Part shown: positions 1-11,545 of the stretch, in pieces | How the letters are laid out: each line of letters starts with the position of its first letter | Numbering within the stretch: position 1 is the first letter of the stretch | DNA from: Agarophyton chilense | Lineage: Eukaryota > Rhodophyta > Florideophyceae > Gracilariales > Gracilariaceae | Assembly (NCBI GenBank): GCA_030374765.1 | Contig: JARGXX010000002.1 | Coordinates: forward strand, 124,001-188,000 | Reading direction: 5' to 3' | Length of the DNA: 64,000 bases | Position numbers and translations under genes: made by a program | Notes under the pieces: generated by a model | What the model saw: the letters and a program-made list of their open reading frames with translations, nothing else | Told to the model about the DNA's origin: nothing | Databases searched by the model: none

Positions 1-1590
1 TGTGTTTCTTTTTTTCTTTTCTTCCTTTTATAGTTCTTCGTTGACTTAAGTTTTCTCTTGAGGTGTTTTTTCTCTTTTTCGTTGGTGGATGTCGTGTTGG
101 TCTCGTTGCTCCGTGGTTTCCACACATCTTCGTTGCAATTATTTCTTCCGTAGACTAATGACTTCACCGGAGGATATGATAACAAGTGTCGAGGGTTAAA
201 CTGTTTGTTTTTTACTTTCTTTGCTTTTTGTAAAGTTAGACCTCATCCTTGCGCTCCAATTTAGTCTTGTTCAGCTGGAGAAACCTCGCTATCAGATATA
301 TGCTTTTGAAAAGGAGATCCAAACATGTTTGTGATTACGTTGCATAGTGACATTTTAGCACAGCGCAATATTTCAAAAACACCAATAATGAAGAGTACTG
401 TATCCCGGAAGCCTATGTATAAGTTTTAACAAATTTGTGTTATTGTCATGATCCGATGATGATTTGGTTGTAGAAAGCGCGACAAGACGTTATACTTCTG
501 GTCCTACGCACCACTTGTGCGACCAACTCAGAGATTGATTGTCAGAAGAGCATTAAGAAAAGGGCTATTTCTATATGCATGGCGGAGTAAATAGCCGTTA
601 TAGCGTCTAAACAGGACACTGTGCTATTCCGTTGTACTTTAGAATTGGTGGGGTTTGTGATGTGGAAAAAGCTTAAAATGAGAAGCGATAGCCAAGACGC
701 CATCGGGGGCAGCGCTCCACCAAGGATATAAAAACAAGTCGCAAGTGAAATGATATCTGGAATCATTTCCTGCGACACCAAAGCCGTGCGGACAATATAT
801 TTGTCAACCGCGTTTCATTCGTACAACAAAGAGCAGACATCATATAAAAACAATCGAAGCCGTAGGCCTTGGACCGCAATCTGTCACAAATGCACATGCA
901 AGTACCTATATGAATTGAACGAGGTGACGTGACCGCATTGACTGCCATCACGCTGCCATCACGCATATACTGGACACGTAGAAAATCATTAAAAGAATGC
1001 AAATGTAAAATGATTGCTGCTTTGACTGCAGTCACTGTTTGAGTGTTTCGGAATCTGGAGCAGTCACATTGAGACCTCGTTTGACTGGAACCTCATGTCG
1101 TCATATTGACTGTAGTAAAAACTTTTGATAGGTATCCCAGTACGACGGAGCTGAGCACCACTTCGTTTATCTGGACCAAAAAAAAACTTGACTGCTGTCA
1201 AATTTTGACTGTACCCGTAATCAACCATGCAAAAACTAACACCATTTATGTTGCGGATGCTTCTTTGCCTGAGGTGTGAAATATGAGTCTCTCGTTTTCA
1301 AAACTCTTACTCACTGATACCATCACCTCTAGCGCCACTGCGAGCATGGTAAGTGCAGCGACGCGTCCAACTGCAACGACGCACCAAGAACGACCCCTTC
1401 ACCGTGCTTATGAGCACGCCACATTCACAGCCACCACGAGCACGCAACGTTCACTGTCGTTGTCTGAACACGCAAGTCGCCCTCACAAAACCATCTGCGC
1501 AACAGCCCCAAGCAGGCAAAGTACAGCGCTGCCGTCCACACCATATGTACAGCCCAGCCGTCTGCAGCCCCGATGAACTGCCCAGTTCAA
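1..1590. other. Gene-free left edge
   Basis: I find no convincing coding sequence here. The only structure I can support is the TTGACTG cluster at 938-1211 (listed separately), a short tandem of the 11-mer GCTGCCATCAC near 942-966, and a CA-rich low-complexity stretch at about 1340-1560 that opens short chance reading frames. Confidence 0.5.
938..1211 (+). promoter_or_regulatory. Cluster of six TTGACTG heptamers
   Basis: The heptamer TTGACTG occurs six times on the + strand, at 938, 1022, 1081, 1106, 1188 and 1205. Around 1023-1034 it forms the palindrome TGACTGCAGTCA, and at 1188-1201 a TTGAC-4 nt-GTCAA inverted pair. TTGAC(C/T) is the W-box core bound by WRKY factors in plants, but nothing in the window shows that such a factor acts here. 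It could equally be a worn satellite. No host gene starts immediately downstream; the nearest reading frame is the decayed one beginning near 1592. Confidence 0.35.
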
Positions 1591-1591
1591 A

Positions 1592-2290
1592 ATGGATAGC
1601 ATTAATACTGTAGGCGGAGATGATCAGTTCATCCTTTTAAAGATGTCGTCCGTCATGGATAAGGTTGAAAGCCATCAAAATAGTGTCAAAAATTATATTG
1701 TCAACTACGGTGAGGTTGGTCTCGCGCTTCATCGTCGGCCAGGTTATGTTTTCAAGTTGTTTGGCTGTGAAATTTGTACGCAATCCAAGATTGACGACGC
1801 TGATGGCTTGTACATATTCAATTCTCCTTCAGTCAGTTAATAGTTGCAGATTCGCTGTAGAATTTTATCAAGACGTTTGTGGTGTATGAAGCCAGAGCTA
1901 TAAACTGCCCGAGCCTGACCTCGAGTTGAATAGAAGCGGGCTCATCACGCAACTGTGCAACGTCTGTATCGCAGAGGCTGTGTATGACATGACGCACAAG
2001 CTGTGAAACCTCATCGTCAACAACCCGCCGGACTGGAAAAAGAAGAAATAAAGATGGGCGGAAGGAGATAAAAGGCCTCTTACAGGGCCGCAAAGGCTGA
2101 AAAGCATTCCGGTGATGTCACTCACGTCGAGGATGACAATTGCAGAAGGAAATCGGCTAGGAAGGCTGCGAGGAGGGCTGCGAGGAAGTCTGCCTCGTAG
2201 AGCAGCTCTATGGTCGTTGGGCTAGAGTTCTCGGCCACGGACTTTGGGGAGGCGGAAGACAACGACGATGATGATGATGTGCAGTGGAGT
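1592..2290 (+). pseudogene. Decayed unknown protein gene
   Basis: A plausible protein can be followed on the + strand only by changing frame and crossing stops. About 80 residues run from 1592. A second frame from 1665 continues through a TGA at about 1887 into a segment with DLELNRSGLITQLCNVCIAE, another TGA, then NNPPDWKKKK. A third frame (2072-2290) has a Lys/Ala/Arg-rich patch (RKAARRAARKSAS) followed by an acidic tail with five consecutive Asp, ending at a TAG. The basic-then-acidic C terminus would suit a nuclear protein. I do not recognise the family, and the composite is inferred; parts may be chance. Confidence 0.25.
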
Positions 2291-2481
2291 GTGGAAATTT
2301 AGAAGGCGCGTTAGAGAGAGTTTGGCGCTTCGGCTTCCATTCGGGAGAGGTCGACTGTTGAATACAAGTGAAATAAGTCGTGAATGTTGCACACCTATAC
2401 TGGAGATGGAAAGTGTGCAAGAAAGGTGATATACTAGTCGAAGAACACTTTTGGAGAGGAGGGCACCATTCAGGGTATTTT

Positions 2482-2929
2482 TGTAACTCAATGACTGGCA
2501 GGTCAGCGCACTGGTCTCAACCTTTGGTAGCGTGGTAGAGCGGATCCTAAGGTTCGTATCCTTGACGAGGGATCTCCGAGTATTTGATGCAATGGGCTGG
2601 CATTTACTGCGTAGTCCTACAGGCCGGAGCTACGGAAACGATGGCTTGAAGACCAATTGGTGGAACTAATGTACAAAGCGGTTTATTTAGTATCCTAACG
2701 GTGCCTACCTGATTCTAGGGGAGAAGCGTCACTCAAGCCAAGTAAATATCAGTGGCGAGGCGCTGGGATCTCCCTGGCACTGTAAAGCTATTCTATTACA
2801 CTAAATAAAATAAAATAAAATAATTATGTAAATGTGTCCTGCTGAGGTCGGCCAGTTCATGTGGCGTCTGTAAGACAACTGAGGCCCGGGCGGCTTGCAG
2901 GACTCAGACATAATCATCGCTCCTTCACA
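2482..2929 (-). repeat. 3' LTR of gypsy element A
   Basis: 448 bp, beginning TGTAA and ending CACA in + orientation, so the termini are TG...CA. It aligns over its whole length with 10878-11323 and with an isolated copy at 33669-34114. It contains an AATAA-rich tract near 2803-2822 that could serve as the retroviral polyadenylation region. Confidence 0.9.
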
Positions 2930-2945
2930 TGTCTCCCTCTTTAGG
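2930..2945 (-). other. Polypurine tract of gypsy element A
   Basis: On the - strand the bases just before the 3' LTR read CCTAAAGAGGGAGACA, a purine-rich block directly abutting the LTR start TGTGAAGG. This is the expected position and composition for the plus-strand primer and fixes the LTR boundary. Confidence 0.7.
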
Positions 2946-3271
2946 ATTCGACCGTCACGAAGAAGTCCAAACTGCCTCACACCTTCCTGGGGGTTTGGCT
3001 TTAATTGGACCTATATGTAAGCCTCCAATCTTGCCTTCGGGGTCGAAACGTCGTGATTCTTAGCGTCCCAATGGCTCGGACACGAGCGGTGCCGTGTCCG
3101 ACATGCCGGCCTCTTATGACCAATCCGAGGGTTCGTTGCTCTCGTTACCAGTGGGCGCGACTGGGCGTCGTATCACCACCATCCTCGGGGGTACCAGTGC
3201 GTATGAACTGAACTTCGGCGCCAGGTTGACAATTAGTTGACCTAAGGTACTGTACGCGCACCGCGGGGGGG

Positions 3272-4139
3272 GTGAAGTCCTTGCCGCTTTTTCTATTCTT
3301 CGCTATTTTTTTGAGGACCCTACGCGCGTCGTCCGCCGTGAACCAGGGTGCGCACTTCGTTCATTCGGGGTCATGTCGGTTATCCTGCCCAATTCGGTTT
3401 CATCTTTCCTCCTTACCGTCTTGCTATTCCTCCATTGGTCACACGAGATGCAAAACTCGCCATATAAGCCCGTCGGATACGCCACCCTCCTTATGGAATT
3501 TGTCGGTTTCATCGGTTCCCGTGTCCATTTATTGGCGGACTAACCAGTGGGCAGCGGCCCCATGGCTTCAAACAACCAAGCGGGGTGCTCCTCGGAATAC
3601 GAAGTTGCTTATGAGCTCCCCGGAGACCGTTCTGACCATACCATTGGACGACATTTGCGGGCAGTGCGTCATGCCATTCTGACGTACCGTTGGCATTACT
3701 GCCTCGATGGTCATTGCGACAGTCTTGAGGAAAGATTGCTCCTGGGCGCCTCGTTCGGCGCGCTACGCCTCTATTGTCGAACAGGGTCAAGACCTGAAGA
3801 CTGCTATGGTCAATTTCTGCAACAGAACGCAAAATGATGTCCCAGAGGATTACCGCCGACTAGGATGCCCGGTATGGTCTAAATTTGAGCGACCGGGAGG
3901 CTTCCGAGGGTGACAATAGTTCTTCAGGTGAATCTCCGCCAAAGAAGCGTGCTCGACTGGCTGGTGCTGGTCCTATTAGTACAGTAGGACCCTCGTCTGA
4001 TAGTAGCCCCGGTTTCGCTCCGGCAGGTTCCGATGAGGACGATGGCGTTACTCCGGCGCCGCCCCATTCAGTTCTGTTAGTAATCGGAGCGCTTTCGCGA
4101 ACCTTGAGGTCATCGCAAGGGCTGTTAGGTTTCTGTTAG
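3272..4139 (+). pseudogene. Antisense ORF between pol and 3' LTR of gypsy element A
   Basis: On the strand opposite to gag-pol, one frame is open from 3272 to 3913 with a single TGA (3680-3682). It overlaps a second open frame, 3885-4139, that starts with ATG. The second segment is Ser/Asp/Pro-rich and contains PPKKRARL, which resembles a monopartite nuclear localisation signal. Antisense ORFs in exactly this position are known from some plant Ty3/gypsy lineages (Tat/Ogre group). Homology to those proteins is not visible by eye. It may instead be captured host sequence or chance openness; a shorter open stretch at 4226-4414 could be a further part. Confidence 0.4.
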
Positions 4140-4540
4140 TTAGTCAAATAATGTAATGCTGGTTCTTTCCCAAAAGTTGCTCCTATATTCGTCCAATGTG
4201 CGTGCTCTGAGACTGTGTCCAAACCTTGAGAGCTTTTCAGGTCTTCTTCAGGTGTCGCCTGCGGACTGACGTTGTTCCATGGTGCGGTAACTACGGCAAA
4301 CCGTTGTGTCTGGAAGCGTATAGAGAAGGGTTTTCGAATTATTCGGGCCAATGGGTGCCCCCTCCTCAAGGCTGCGCTCCTTGGTGCCCATTTAGTGCCA
4401 AAAGCGGGCGATAAAATTAGCCAGAATGGTTGGAGGCTTTTGCAAAACGCCTTTTTCAGGAGAATAGCCAAACCAACGGACTCGATAGGGCCTTTTCCCA
4501 TCATCTCTCTGACCGGCGGAGATGATTCGTTCACAAAAAT

Positions 4541-6183
4541 TTATTCCTGTTGGTATTCCTCCTCCGCACGGAAAGTGTGGTCCAGAGGGGCGAATCCATC
4601 AGAGTCGGTCGAGAGAGATGGGTCATCGTCATTGGCGTTCACTATCAGGTCCATGGGGATAGTCTGGTCCGCATACATTCTCTTAGGAGCTATGAGGACC
4701 TGAGCCTCGATCTGAGGTCGAGGTGATATTGTTCGGCCAAGGTGCTTGGACATTGGTGGTCCGGAGGAACTGGGAGCTAGTGTCACCCGATCAATAGACA
4801 TGGTGTCATGTAGGCTGTCAATTAGTATCGTTATTGTGTGTTAACTGGCCTTAAGGAGTTTATATGGTCCTGTCGAACGGGGTAGGAGTTTCCGCATAGT
4901 ATCCTCGAGGTCATCAGTGTCTTTCTGTGTCCGGTCCACGTAAACCAATTCTGCTTTCCCTAACGTAATTGTGTTTCATACGGTAATGTCGAAAGTGACC
5001 TTGTAACGCCGTTGGACTTTGTTCAGTACAGCTCTAGCCGACTGGATAATGCTGTTGATGCGTCGGCGCAAGTACCACTTCGCCTGAGTAGAAGTCATCC
5101 CTTCGGATATGTCCTGGGGTATAATGAACTCCTGCAGGTCAATAGCTATCGGCGGCGGTGATCTCGTTAGCGTTAAATAAAAAGTTTTTGTCCCCGTGGA
5201 AGCGTGTACTTGCATGTTGTAGGCATAAACCAGTGGTTCAACGTAGTCGTCTCAGTCCAATTGGTGCTCCAATACATAGTGTGCCAATCGGTCCATAAGG
5301 ATACGGTTGAAGCGTTTGGCTTGACTATTGGTTTGCGGGTGGTATGCGGTGGTTGTCACATGTTTGAGAACTGAAGTAGCACAAACGTGCGAAAAGAATT
5401 TGGATACAAACTGGCTGCCATTATTCGTAAGGAGGTAGAGTGGCATGCCGTGAAGATTTACTCAGTGGGACAAGAATTCTGTGGCGACATCCGTGGCTTT
5501 TTTCTTTCCTAGAGGTAGGGCTCGGGTAAGTTTGGTAAACCTATCGGTTATTACCAAGACGAACCGTTTCTCATGGGGCGACTTGAGCAAAGGTCCAAGT
5601 ATATCCATTGCGACAAATTCCATCGGGTCTGCGGCTGGGAAAGTTTCAATTTGGCCTGATGGTTGGCTCGAGACTCTTGGATTTGTGTTTGCCATAGGTA
5701 CTGCGCAATTAGTGGCCAGTAGAAGAAATTCTTTAGGGTCTGGTTCATTCTTCGGCCTCCAGGGTGACCAGCAAAGCGAGGGAAATGGCCGAGGTAAAGG
5801 AATCGCGCCGTAAATGACCTTGAAACTATCCGTTGGAGTGCGCCATCTAGTGGTGCGCAGCGACACAATAGTCCGAATCTGTCATAGACGAATAAGCAAC
5901 CAGGGGCTTCTATCAATCGGGCTATTTCATTGCAGTACTCGTCTTCGACTTGCGCCTGCAGGAGTTCCTCAAGATTTATAGGGAGGAGCTCATTTTTCTC
6001 TGGAGTTATTGCATTCACCTGAGGTGAGGTCGAATTGAGTGATACTGTCTCCCAGTGCAATAAGTATACGTCTTTCTCTTCTACCTCAGAATCATTCACT
6101 TTGATCGTGCCCATAAGGTAATCTGTTTCCGTATTATCCTGAGGTCCATCATCTGCAAAGGGAGTTGGAATGCAGTAGTCCAA
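4541..6183 (-). pseudogene. Integrase region of gypsy element A
   Basis: The remains of a Ty3/gypsy integrase, the enzyme that inserts the cDNA. The zinc-binding N-terminal part contains HFPRFAGHPGGRRMNQTL (5780s). The core retains MDILGPL, then ITDRFTKLTRALPLGKKK, but the second catalytic Asp is Asn (LTNNGSQF near 5420) and the catalytic Glu is Lys (NSQAKRFNR near 5320). The C-terminal part (4976-5215) leads into a GPY/F-like module with RSTGPYKLLKA (about 4860-4890) and a hydrophilic tail ending at 4541. At least three frameshifts or stops break it. I see no chromodomain, unlike the chromoviruses elsewhere in the window. Confidence 0.8.
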
Positions 6184-6189
6184 TGGTGT

Positions 6190-7560
6190 GTCATCGGTTC
6201 TGTCGGTAAAGATACGCGAGAGGGCATCTGCTGCCTGGTTCTTGATATCTGGCTTATAGGTTATATTGTAGTCATACTTTGACAGCCTAAGGTGCCGACG
6301 AGCGAGGCGACTTGACGAATCGCTTATATTGAGTAACCAGCGGAGTGAATCCTGGTCTGTCCTACTGGTGAACCTAGTTCCCTCGAGGTATGGTCGAAGG
6401 GTTAATACCGACCATACTATGGCAAGTCATTCCTTTTCGATAGTACTGTAGTTTCGCTCTGCGCTAGTGAACGTTCTACTCCAATATACAATAGGTCGAT
6501 AATGCTTTTGGGGATCTTGTTCCTATAGCAGCGCACATCCCACTTGGACAGCAGAAGCGTCTGTGTCCAAGACGAACGGCCTATTGGGTTTGGGTAAAGC
6601 CAGTATGGGTGGGTTTAGCATTTTGTCCTTGAGAGTCTGAACTGCCCGGAATTGGTCCTCGGCAAGGCATTCAAGCTCCGAAGCTGTTTCCTTCTTCAAC
6701 ATTACGTTGAGAGGGGCCGAGATTTTAGCCAATCGTTGGACGAAACGTCTGTAGACATCGCACAAGCCCGAAAAGGATCGTAGTTCTGTGTGGGTTCTGG
6801 GATTTTTAGCCTGGCAGATCGCATCCGTGGTCAGTTTGGCTACCTTTTACTTTTTTTGAAGGACGACGTGACCGAGATAGTCCACTAAGGCCTGAAAGGA
6901 GGCGCATTTGCGGAGTTTCAATGTTACTCCGGCGTCCTGTAGGATAGTTAGCACTGTCTCAACGTGGCGAAGGTGTTCCTACACGGTCATTGAGAAGATT
7001 ACTACGTCATCCAAATAGACCAGGGCGAATATCCATTTGACTCTGGACAGTATGGTGCCCATTACTTGTTGGAAGGTCGCTGGCGCATTCTTTAAACCAA
7101 AGGGCATACGAGTAAATCTGAACATACCTTCATGGGTGGTGAAGGTTGTCATCACTCTCGCATCCTCATCCATAGGGATTTGTAAACATCCGAAATTAAC
7201 GTCCATTGTGGTGAATACGGCTGCTTCACCTAAAGAATCTAGACAGCCATGTATAGGGGGTATCGGGTATGAGTCCCTCTTGGTTACTGCGTTCAGCTTC
7301 CTGTATTCGACACAGAACCTCACAGATTCGTCCTTCTCAGCCGCGAGGACAAGGGGACTTGCCCATTCGGATTGGTAAGAAAAAGCCGGCTCTATGACGT
7401 GAGGTTTGCGAATTTTGTCCATCTGGTCGGCGACAATTTCCCTACCCTTCAGGCCTGTACGGTATGGGTGCTGGAACTGTGATCTAGCATTATCCTGAAG
7501 GTCAATGCGGTGTGTAGTGGCTCCGGTTTTTCCAATCTACATGACCACATAGTCTGGTGT
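6190..7560 (-). pseudogene. Reverse transcriptase and RNase H of gypsy element A
   Basis: The RT part (7422-6979) has the family landmarks in order: WASPLVLAAEKD, VRFCVEYRKLN, FTTMDVNFGCLQIPM, FRFTRMPFGLKNAPATFQQVM and the polymerase box VYLDDVVIF. The thumb and connection follow at 6765-6523 (MCDVYRRFVQRL...). RNase H starts with VLDTDASAVQVGCALL and, after a TAG near 6523, continues with YWSRTF, IEKE, RTDQDSLRWLL and NQAADALSRIF down to about 6200. The DxD of RT and the YLDD box are intact. Stops and frameshifts near 6975, 6766, 6523 and 6440 inactivate the polyprotein. Confidence 0.88.
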
Positions 7561-8350
7561 TACCGGAGGAGATCAATTACCTGGGCCCTATAGGATTCGA
7601 ATTCTGCACAGATAGCAACTGTCCCCTCCCAAGAGTCGACCTCCTCGTCGGGAGTTGGCGTGGAAGGGTAATCCAATTGGGCTTCCATGGTGGCCACGGG
7701 CGCAGGTAGATTGATTCTAATCACTGTACCTTTAGGTAACCGTACGGGCTCTTCTGTGAAGTTGCTGATTGTGACCAAGAAGGACCTGTTGTGGTGGATG
7801 TCCATTACTTCATTTTACATTAAGGTAAGGTGCTTCAGAACCGTTTTCTGGTGGTTCTGAATCGCCACGAGACCGAAGGACTTGGAATGGACCGGTACGG
7901 CGATTTGCGTCATCGGAGGTATCATTATGGCCCTCGACAAGCGAACCTTATTGGACTTCGTGTTTTCTAAAGTAATCATTCGTTTACAGTTAGCTTTTGG
8001 CCCTGGTGCGGAACCAGTTATGTAGATGGAAGATGCGCGATAGAATGCGACTTTCCTAAGGCCTGGATAACTGACATTGACGTATCGATCGATTAAGAAG
8101 GTCCCTAGGATTGCCTCAGCGCCCAACTTAGGACAAACAAGGAACCACGTGCGGACTTTGAATTTCCTATCTGGAGGTAAAGTGGAACTGTCCCTTTAAT
8201 GCCCATTGGTCTACGTGATGCATCGGTATTCCTGGGGGTATTCCTTTCCTGAACGAAAGCTTACCAACCAAATGAGAGTAGCTTGGAATGTACCAAATTG
8301 GGACCAGCGCCTTTGTCTAATACTGCTGTTGTCATTCCGGAGCTTTTGAA
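7560..8350 (-). pseudogene. Protease region of gypsy element A
   Basis: The aspartic protease segment that should cleave Gag-Pol. The catalytic loop is recognisable near 8313 as AVLDKGAGPNLVHS; sister elements in the window read LDTGAGPNFI, so the active-site Thr after Asp has become Lys. The body follows at 8126-7815 (GAEAILGTFLIDRYVNV) and a hydrophobic segment at 7805-7560. Two or more frame changes break the region. Confidence 0.65.
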
Positions 8351-8552
8351 ACGTAGTCCCATGGCTACCCGAACTTTATAATTCTCCTTCCTGAGGATAC
8401 AGACAGGAGCGTTACTGTCTTCCAAGTCTAGTCTATTCTGAGTTGTTCAATGGCCGTGGTTTGTATCGGGAGGTGAGCAGCTCTTTGGCCCCTGACCTTC
8501 CAATTAATTGAGCATAGACTTATAGAAAGAGGATTTGCCCCGCGTCGACCCT

Positions 8553-10752
8553 CTAAGCGTTTTCCAATGGGGTTTCCGTTTCTTCCTGAGGATGGGGTTC
8601 CTCTTCGGGTTCTTCTGCAGGGTCTACAAGGGCATGGACCTGTGGGGCTTTCATCGGGGTGTCGGGAGGGGTGGAATAGCGGGAGCTTCCAGGTGTTCCT
8701 GTGGCTCGTTGCTGTGCCCTGGTAAACATTCCTTCGGATCTCCTCACCTTGTAATTCTCTTCCCTTAAGACTAGGAGATGTTTGCGAGCGTCTTCAGGCA
8801 GATACCTAGTACATTCACAGGGTTGGACCATGGAAAGGCAAAGAAAGCAGGTCCTTGGTGAGCGAACAAAGACGTCCGTGCGAGGCAGAAAGGGGAAATC
8901 TTTGGGTGTGGGTGGTCCAGTGGTCGCTGTAGTTCCCTGGGAGGTATATGATGGGGTACTAGACGGAGCGGCACTGAAATCAACCGCGAGGAGACCTCCC
9001 GAGTCGGCATAATGGAGTGATGAATCCATGTCCGATTCCGCCAAATGGGCTTGGTTTGGTTTACGCAATGGAGTTCCGTGTCCTCTGGATATATCAGAAT
9101 TGCACCTGGAAGTCCTGTAGGTTTTGCCATAACCTTCGGCATAGTTGATGAGGGTCGGAAAGAGTTATGTGGGGTTTCCATGTGATAATTACGGACATGT
9201 GTCCGAATGGAAGGTAGTAATCCCGTGATGAAATGACGTTTGAGCCGTCCCTCGGAGAATACGTTTCCACATCGGTAAGTATTCTTCCATGAGTCGTCTG
9301 GGAAAGCCGATTCGATCATATTGGAGCTTTGCCTAAAGGATATCACTTCCTGGTGGGCATCCATTATAACGTCATCCGTGGCATAGGTTCCAAAGATGTA
9401 ATGAACAACCTGGGGATATGACCTAAGGAGCTTAAGATCTTGAGCATCCACGCGGTCGGTTGTGCCAAATATCTTCGAAACCACTTGGCCACGCGCCTGT
9501 CCTATGAAAAAAAACTGGAAAAGATACAGAGCGGCGCCCTCGTCGACATCGTTCTGATCACAAGCCGTACGGAACAAACTAAGAAACCTAAGGACAGTAA
9601 TGGGAGCGGAACCCGAGAACTTGTCCGTAATGATTAATTGCATCCGTTTTGCCCGTTTGGCGACTCTTCGAGCCACCGAACCAGAATATTTCGGAGACCT
9701 GTCGGCCAATCAGTAATTCCGGTAGTCTAGATCCTTAAAGAAAAGTTCGTTAGTCGTTGTCAGTGGTTTGAGGCCTCGAACGGCAGCACCATCCACTCCC
9801 GAGTCGGTCGTTTCGGTCGAGGCCGATTCGGAATCACTCGTGTCCGAATGGCCTCTTCTTTTACTCGTTTTGTTCTTCTTTCTCCTGCGGTTGCTTCTTT
9901 TCTTTCCAGCGGAGTAGAGACCTAAAGGATCTATCTCTCTATCCGATCCGATGGAGCCCTGGGGTCGCTGTACCTCATATAATCAGTCGGGTGGGGCAAG
10001 CGGTCTCTCTTCTAGACGCGGAGCTTCTCTTTTGCTCCTCGCTTGTTCCTTCCATGGATTTTCCTGATGGGCAATCTGTCTCTCATTTAGACGCGAAGCT
10101 CCTCTTCTGCTCCTGGATTGTCCCACCATTGGGTTTTCCTGATGGTATTCCCGGCAAGGGGCGAGTAATAACGCCACTTATAGGGTTCCGTAGGGGGTTG
10201 CCATATAGAAGCCGGATGGTTGACTTCTGGAGTGGTCCTACGGACCGCGTTGCCTGACTGGCTGGTGACTGCTCCTTGAAGGGCCTGAATGAGGGAGTAT
10301 AAGAATAGCTCAGACTCCATGACCTTGGGGACGATTCGCGTAACGAGGTAATCCGTATGGTCAGCGATCGCCGTAGCAAGTCGCATGTCCACAATGGAAT
10401 CCACGTGGGCTGAGCAGATCTTTCAGATACGGAGCCGGAGAAGGTCTGCAAGCCCTGTGGGAACGTTCTCTCTAATTCCTTCGGTCTTACGGGGTTCTCC
10501 TTGGGGTGTCCCTGGCCTAGAGGTGGCCCTGGTGAGGCGTTCTCATAAAAGAGCTGCCACCATGGGATCTCGGCAAATCCTCTCATGGTCGTCCAGGGGA
10601 GTCAGTACTTTCTGCGGCTGGGTCCTCGTGCTCCTGCGGTCGCTAACAGTATCGACCAGTGGTTCAGGCGACATATTCGGTGTTGCAGCGGCAACTTGTC
10701 CTGCCGTAGGAGTCCTATGGTCTGGTCGGTTTGGTGTGTTTCCTGTATCCAT
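8553..10752 (-). pseudogene. Gag region of gypsy element A
   Basis: The nucleocapsid/capsid precursor in three frames. An N-terminal piece starts with ATG at 10752 (MDTGNTPNRPDHRT). A middle piece carries a 25-residue tandem duplication (9983-10177). The capsid segment is at 9709-8771, and a frameshifted C-terminal piece at 9068-8553 contains a worn zinc knuckle, CFLCLSMVQPCEC, followed by YLPEDARKHLLVLREEN. The same knuckle context occurs in the chromovirus copies, showing that the families are related. No intact ORF remains. Confidence 0.7.
9983..10177 (-). repeat. Tandem duplication inside gag of element A
   Basis: Two diverged units of about 75 bp encode HQENPMVGQSRSRRGASR and HQENPWKEQARSKREAPR plus a few further residues each. 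The multiple-of-three length and the similar protein units suggest a duplication fixed while the frame was still selected. Confidence 0.65.
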
Positions 10753-10860
10753 AATGGCGGTTGCTTCTGTACTTCTGGCCCGTTGGGGAATTTAACCAAA
10801 GGCTAGAATCCGTATAGTTTTTCTTTACAGTGGTCTGTTCAATCATTCCTAGGTGATTTT

Positions 10861-10874
10861 GAGTCTGGAGACCA
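10861..10874 (-). other. Primer-binding site of gypsy element A
   Basis: Reading on the - strand, TGGTCTCCAGACTC begins three bases inside the 5' LTR. A TGG start at this spacing is the signature of a site complementary to the 3' CCA end of a tRNA. I cannot name the tRNA. Chromoviruses in this window start the same way (TGGTC). Confidence 0.65.
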
Positions 10875-10877
10875 AAA

Positions 10878-11323
10878 TGTAATGCAATGACTGGTAGGGC
10901 AGCGTACTGGTCTCAACCTTTGGTAGCGTAGTAGAGCGGATCCTAAAGTTCGTATCCTTGACGGCGACACTCCCAGAGTACTTGATGCAATGGGCTGGTG
11001 TTTACTGCGTAGTCTTACAGGTCGGAGCTACGGAAACGATGGCTTGAAGACCAATCGGTTGAACTAATGTACCAAAGGGGGTAATTTAGCATCCTAACAA
11101 TGTCTACCTGATCCTAAGAGGGGAGCGTCACTCGAGCCAAGTAAATATCAACGGCGAGGCGCTGGGATCTCCCTGGCACTGTAAAGCTATTCTATCACAC
11201 TAAGTAAAATAAAATAATTATCTAAATGTGTCCAGCTGAGGTCGGCCAGTCCACGTGGCGTCTGTAAGATAACTCAGGCCCTAAAGGCTTACAGAACTCA
11301 GCCTTAATCGTTTCTCCTTGACA
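10878..11323 (-). repeat. 5' LTR of gypsy element A
   Basis: 446 bp with TG...CA termini (TGTAATG...TTGACA in + orientation), aligning end to end with 2482-2929. It should hold the promoter for the - strand transcript; I see no clear TATA box. Confidence 0.9.
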
Positions 11324-11545
11324 ATTGTGAAAGCTGCTGCGATTGACGAGCCCCTTTCGGCCATTGTGCACAGTTATATAACATGATACATTTCTACTGC
11401 AGTTGTTTCATCCAAGGCAATCTTTATTATGATTTGGACAACCATGTCAACTTTAAACCAGATCGGTAGGCAGAAAAACGTGAGTTTGGTGCATCTATCG
11501 GAAATCATTCAAACATTAGCAAACGCAATGAAAAAACGGTTGGTC

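Larger units (their letters stand above)
2482..11323 (-). mobile_element. Ty3/gypsy LTR retrotransposon, family A, complete but inactive
   Basis: An 8.8-kb element on the - strand bounded by LTRs at 2482-2929 and 10878-11323. Order from right to left is 5' LTR, primer-binding site, gag, protease, RT, RNase H, integrase with GPY module, a 1.6-kb 3' region with an antisense reading frame, polypurine tract and 3' LTR. PR-RT-RH-IN order is diagnostic of Ty3/gypsy. All coding parts carry frameshifts, stops and active-site substitutions. Flanking pentamers are ATTTT on the left and ATTGT on the right, a 4/5 match consistent with an old 5-bp duplication. The two LTRs differ visibly, also indicating age. 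Confidence 0.9.

Noticed and set aside
2492-10888. Gypsy A LTRs starting at TGACTGG
   Set aside because: Similarity among three copies extends ten bases further to TGTAA, and only that boundary puts the primer site three bases from the LTR.
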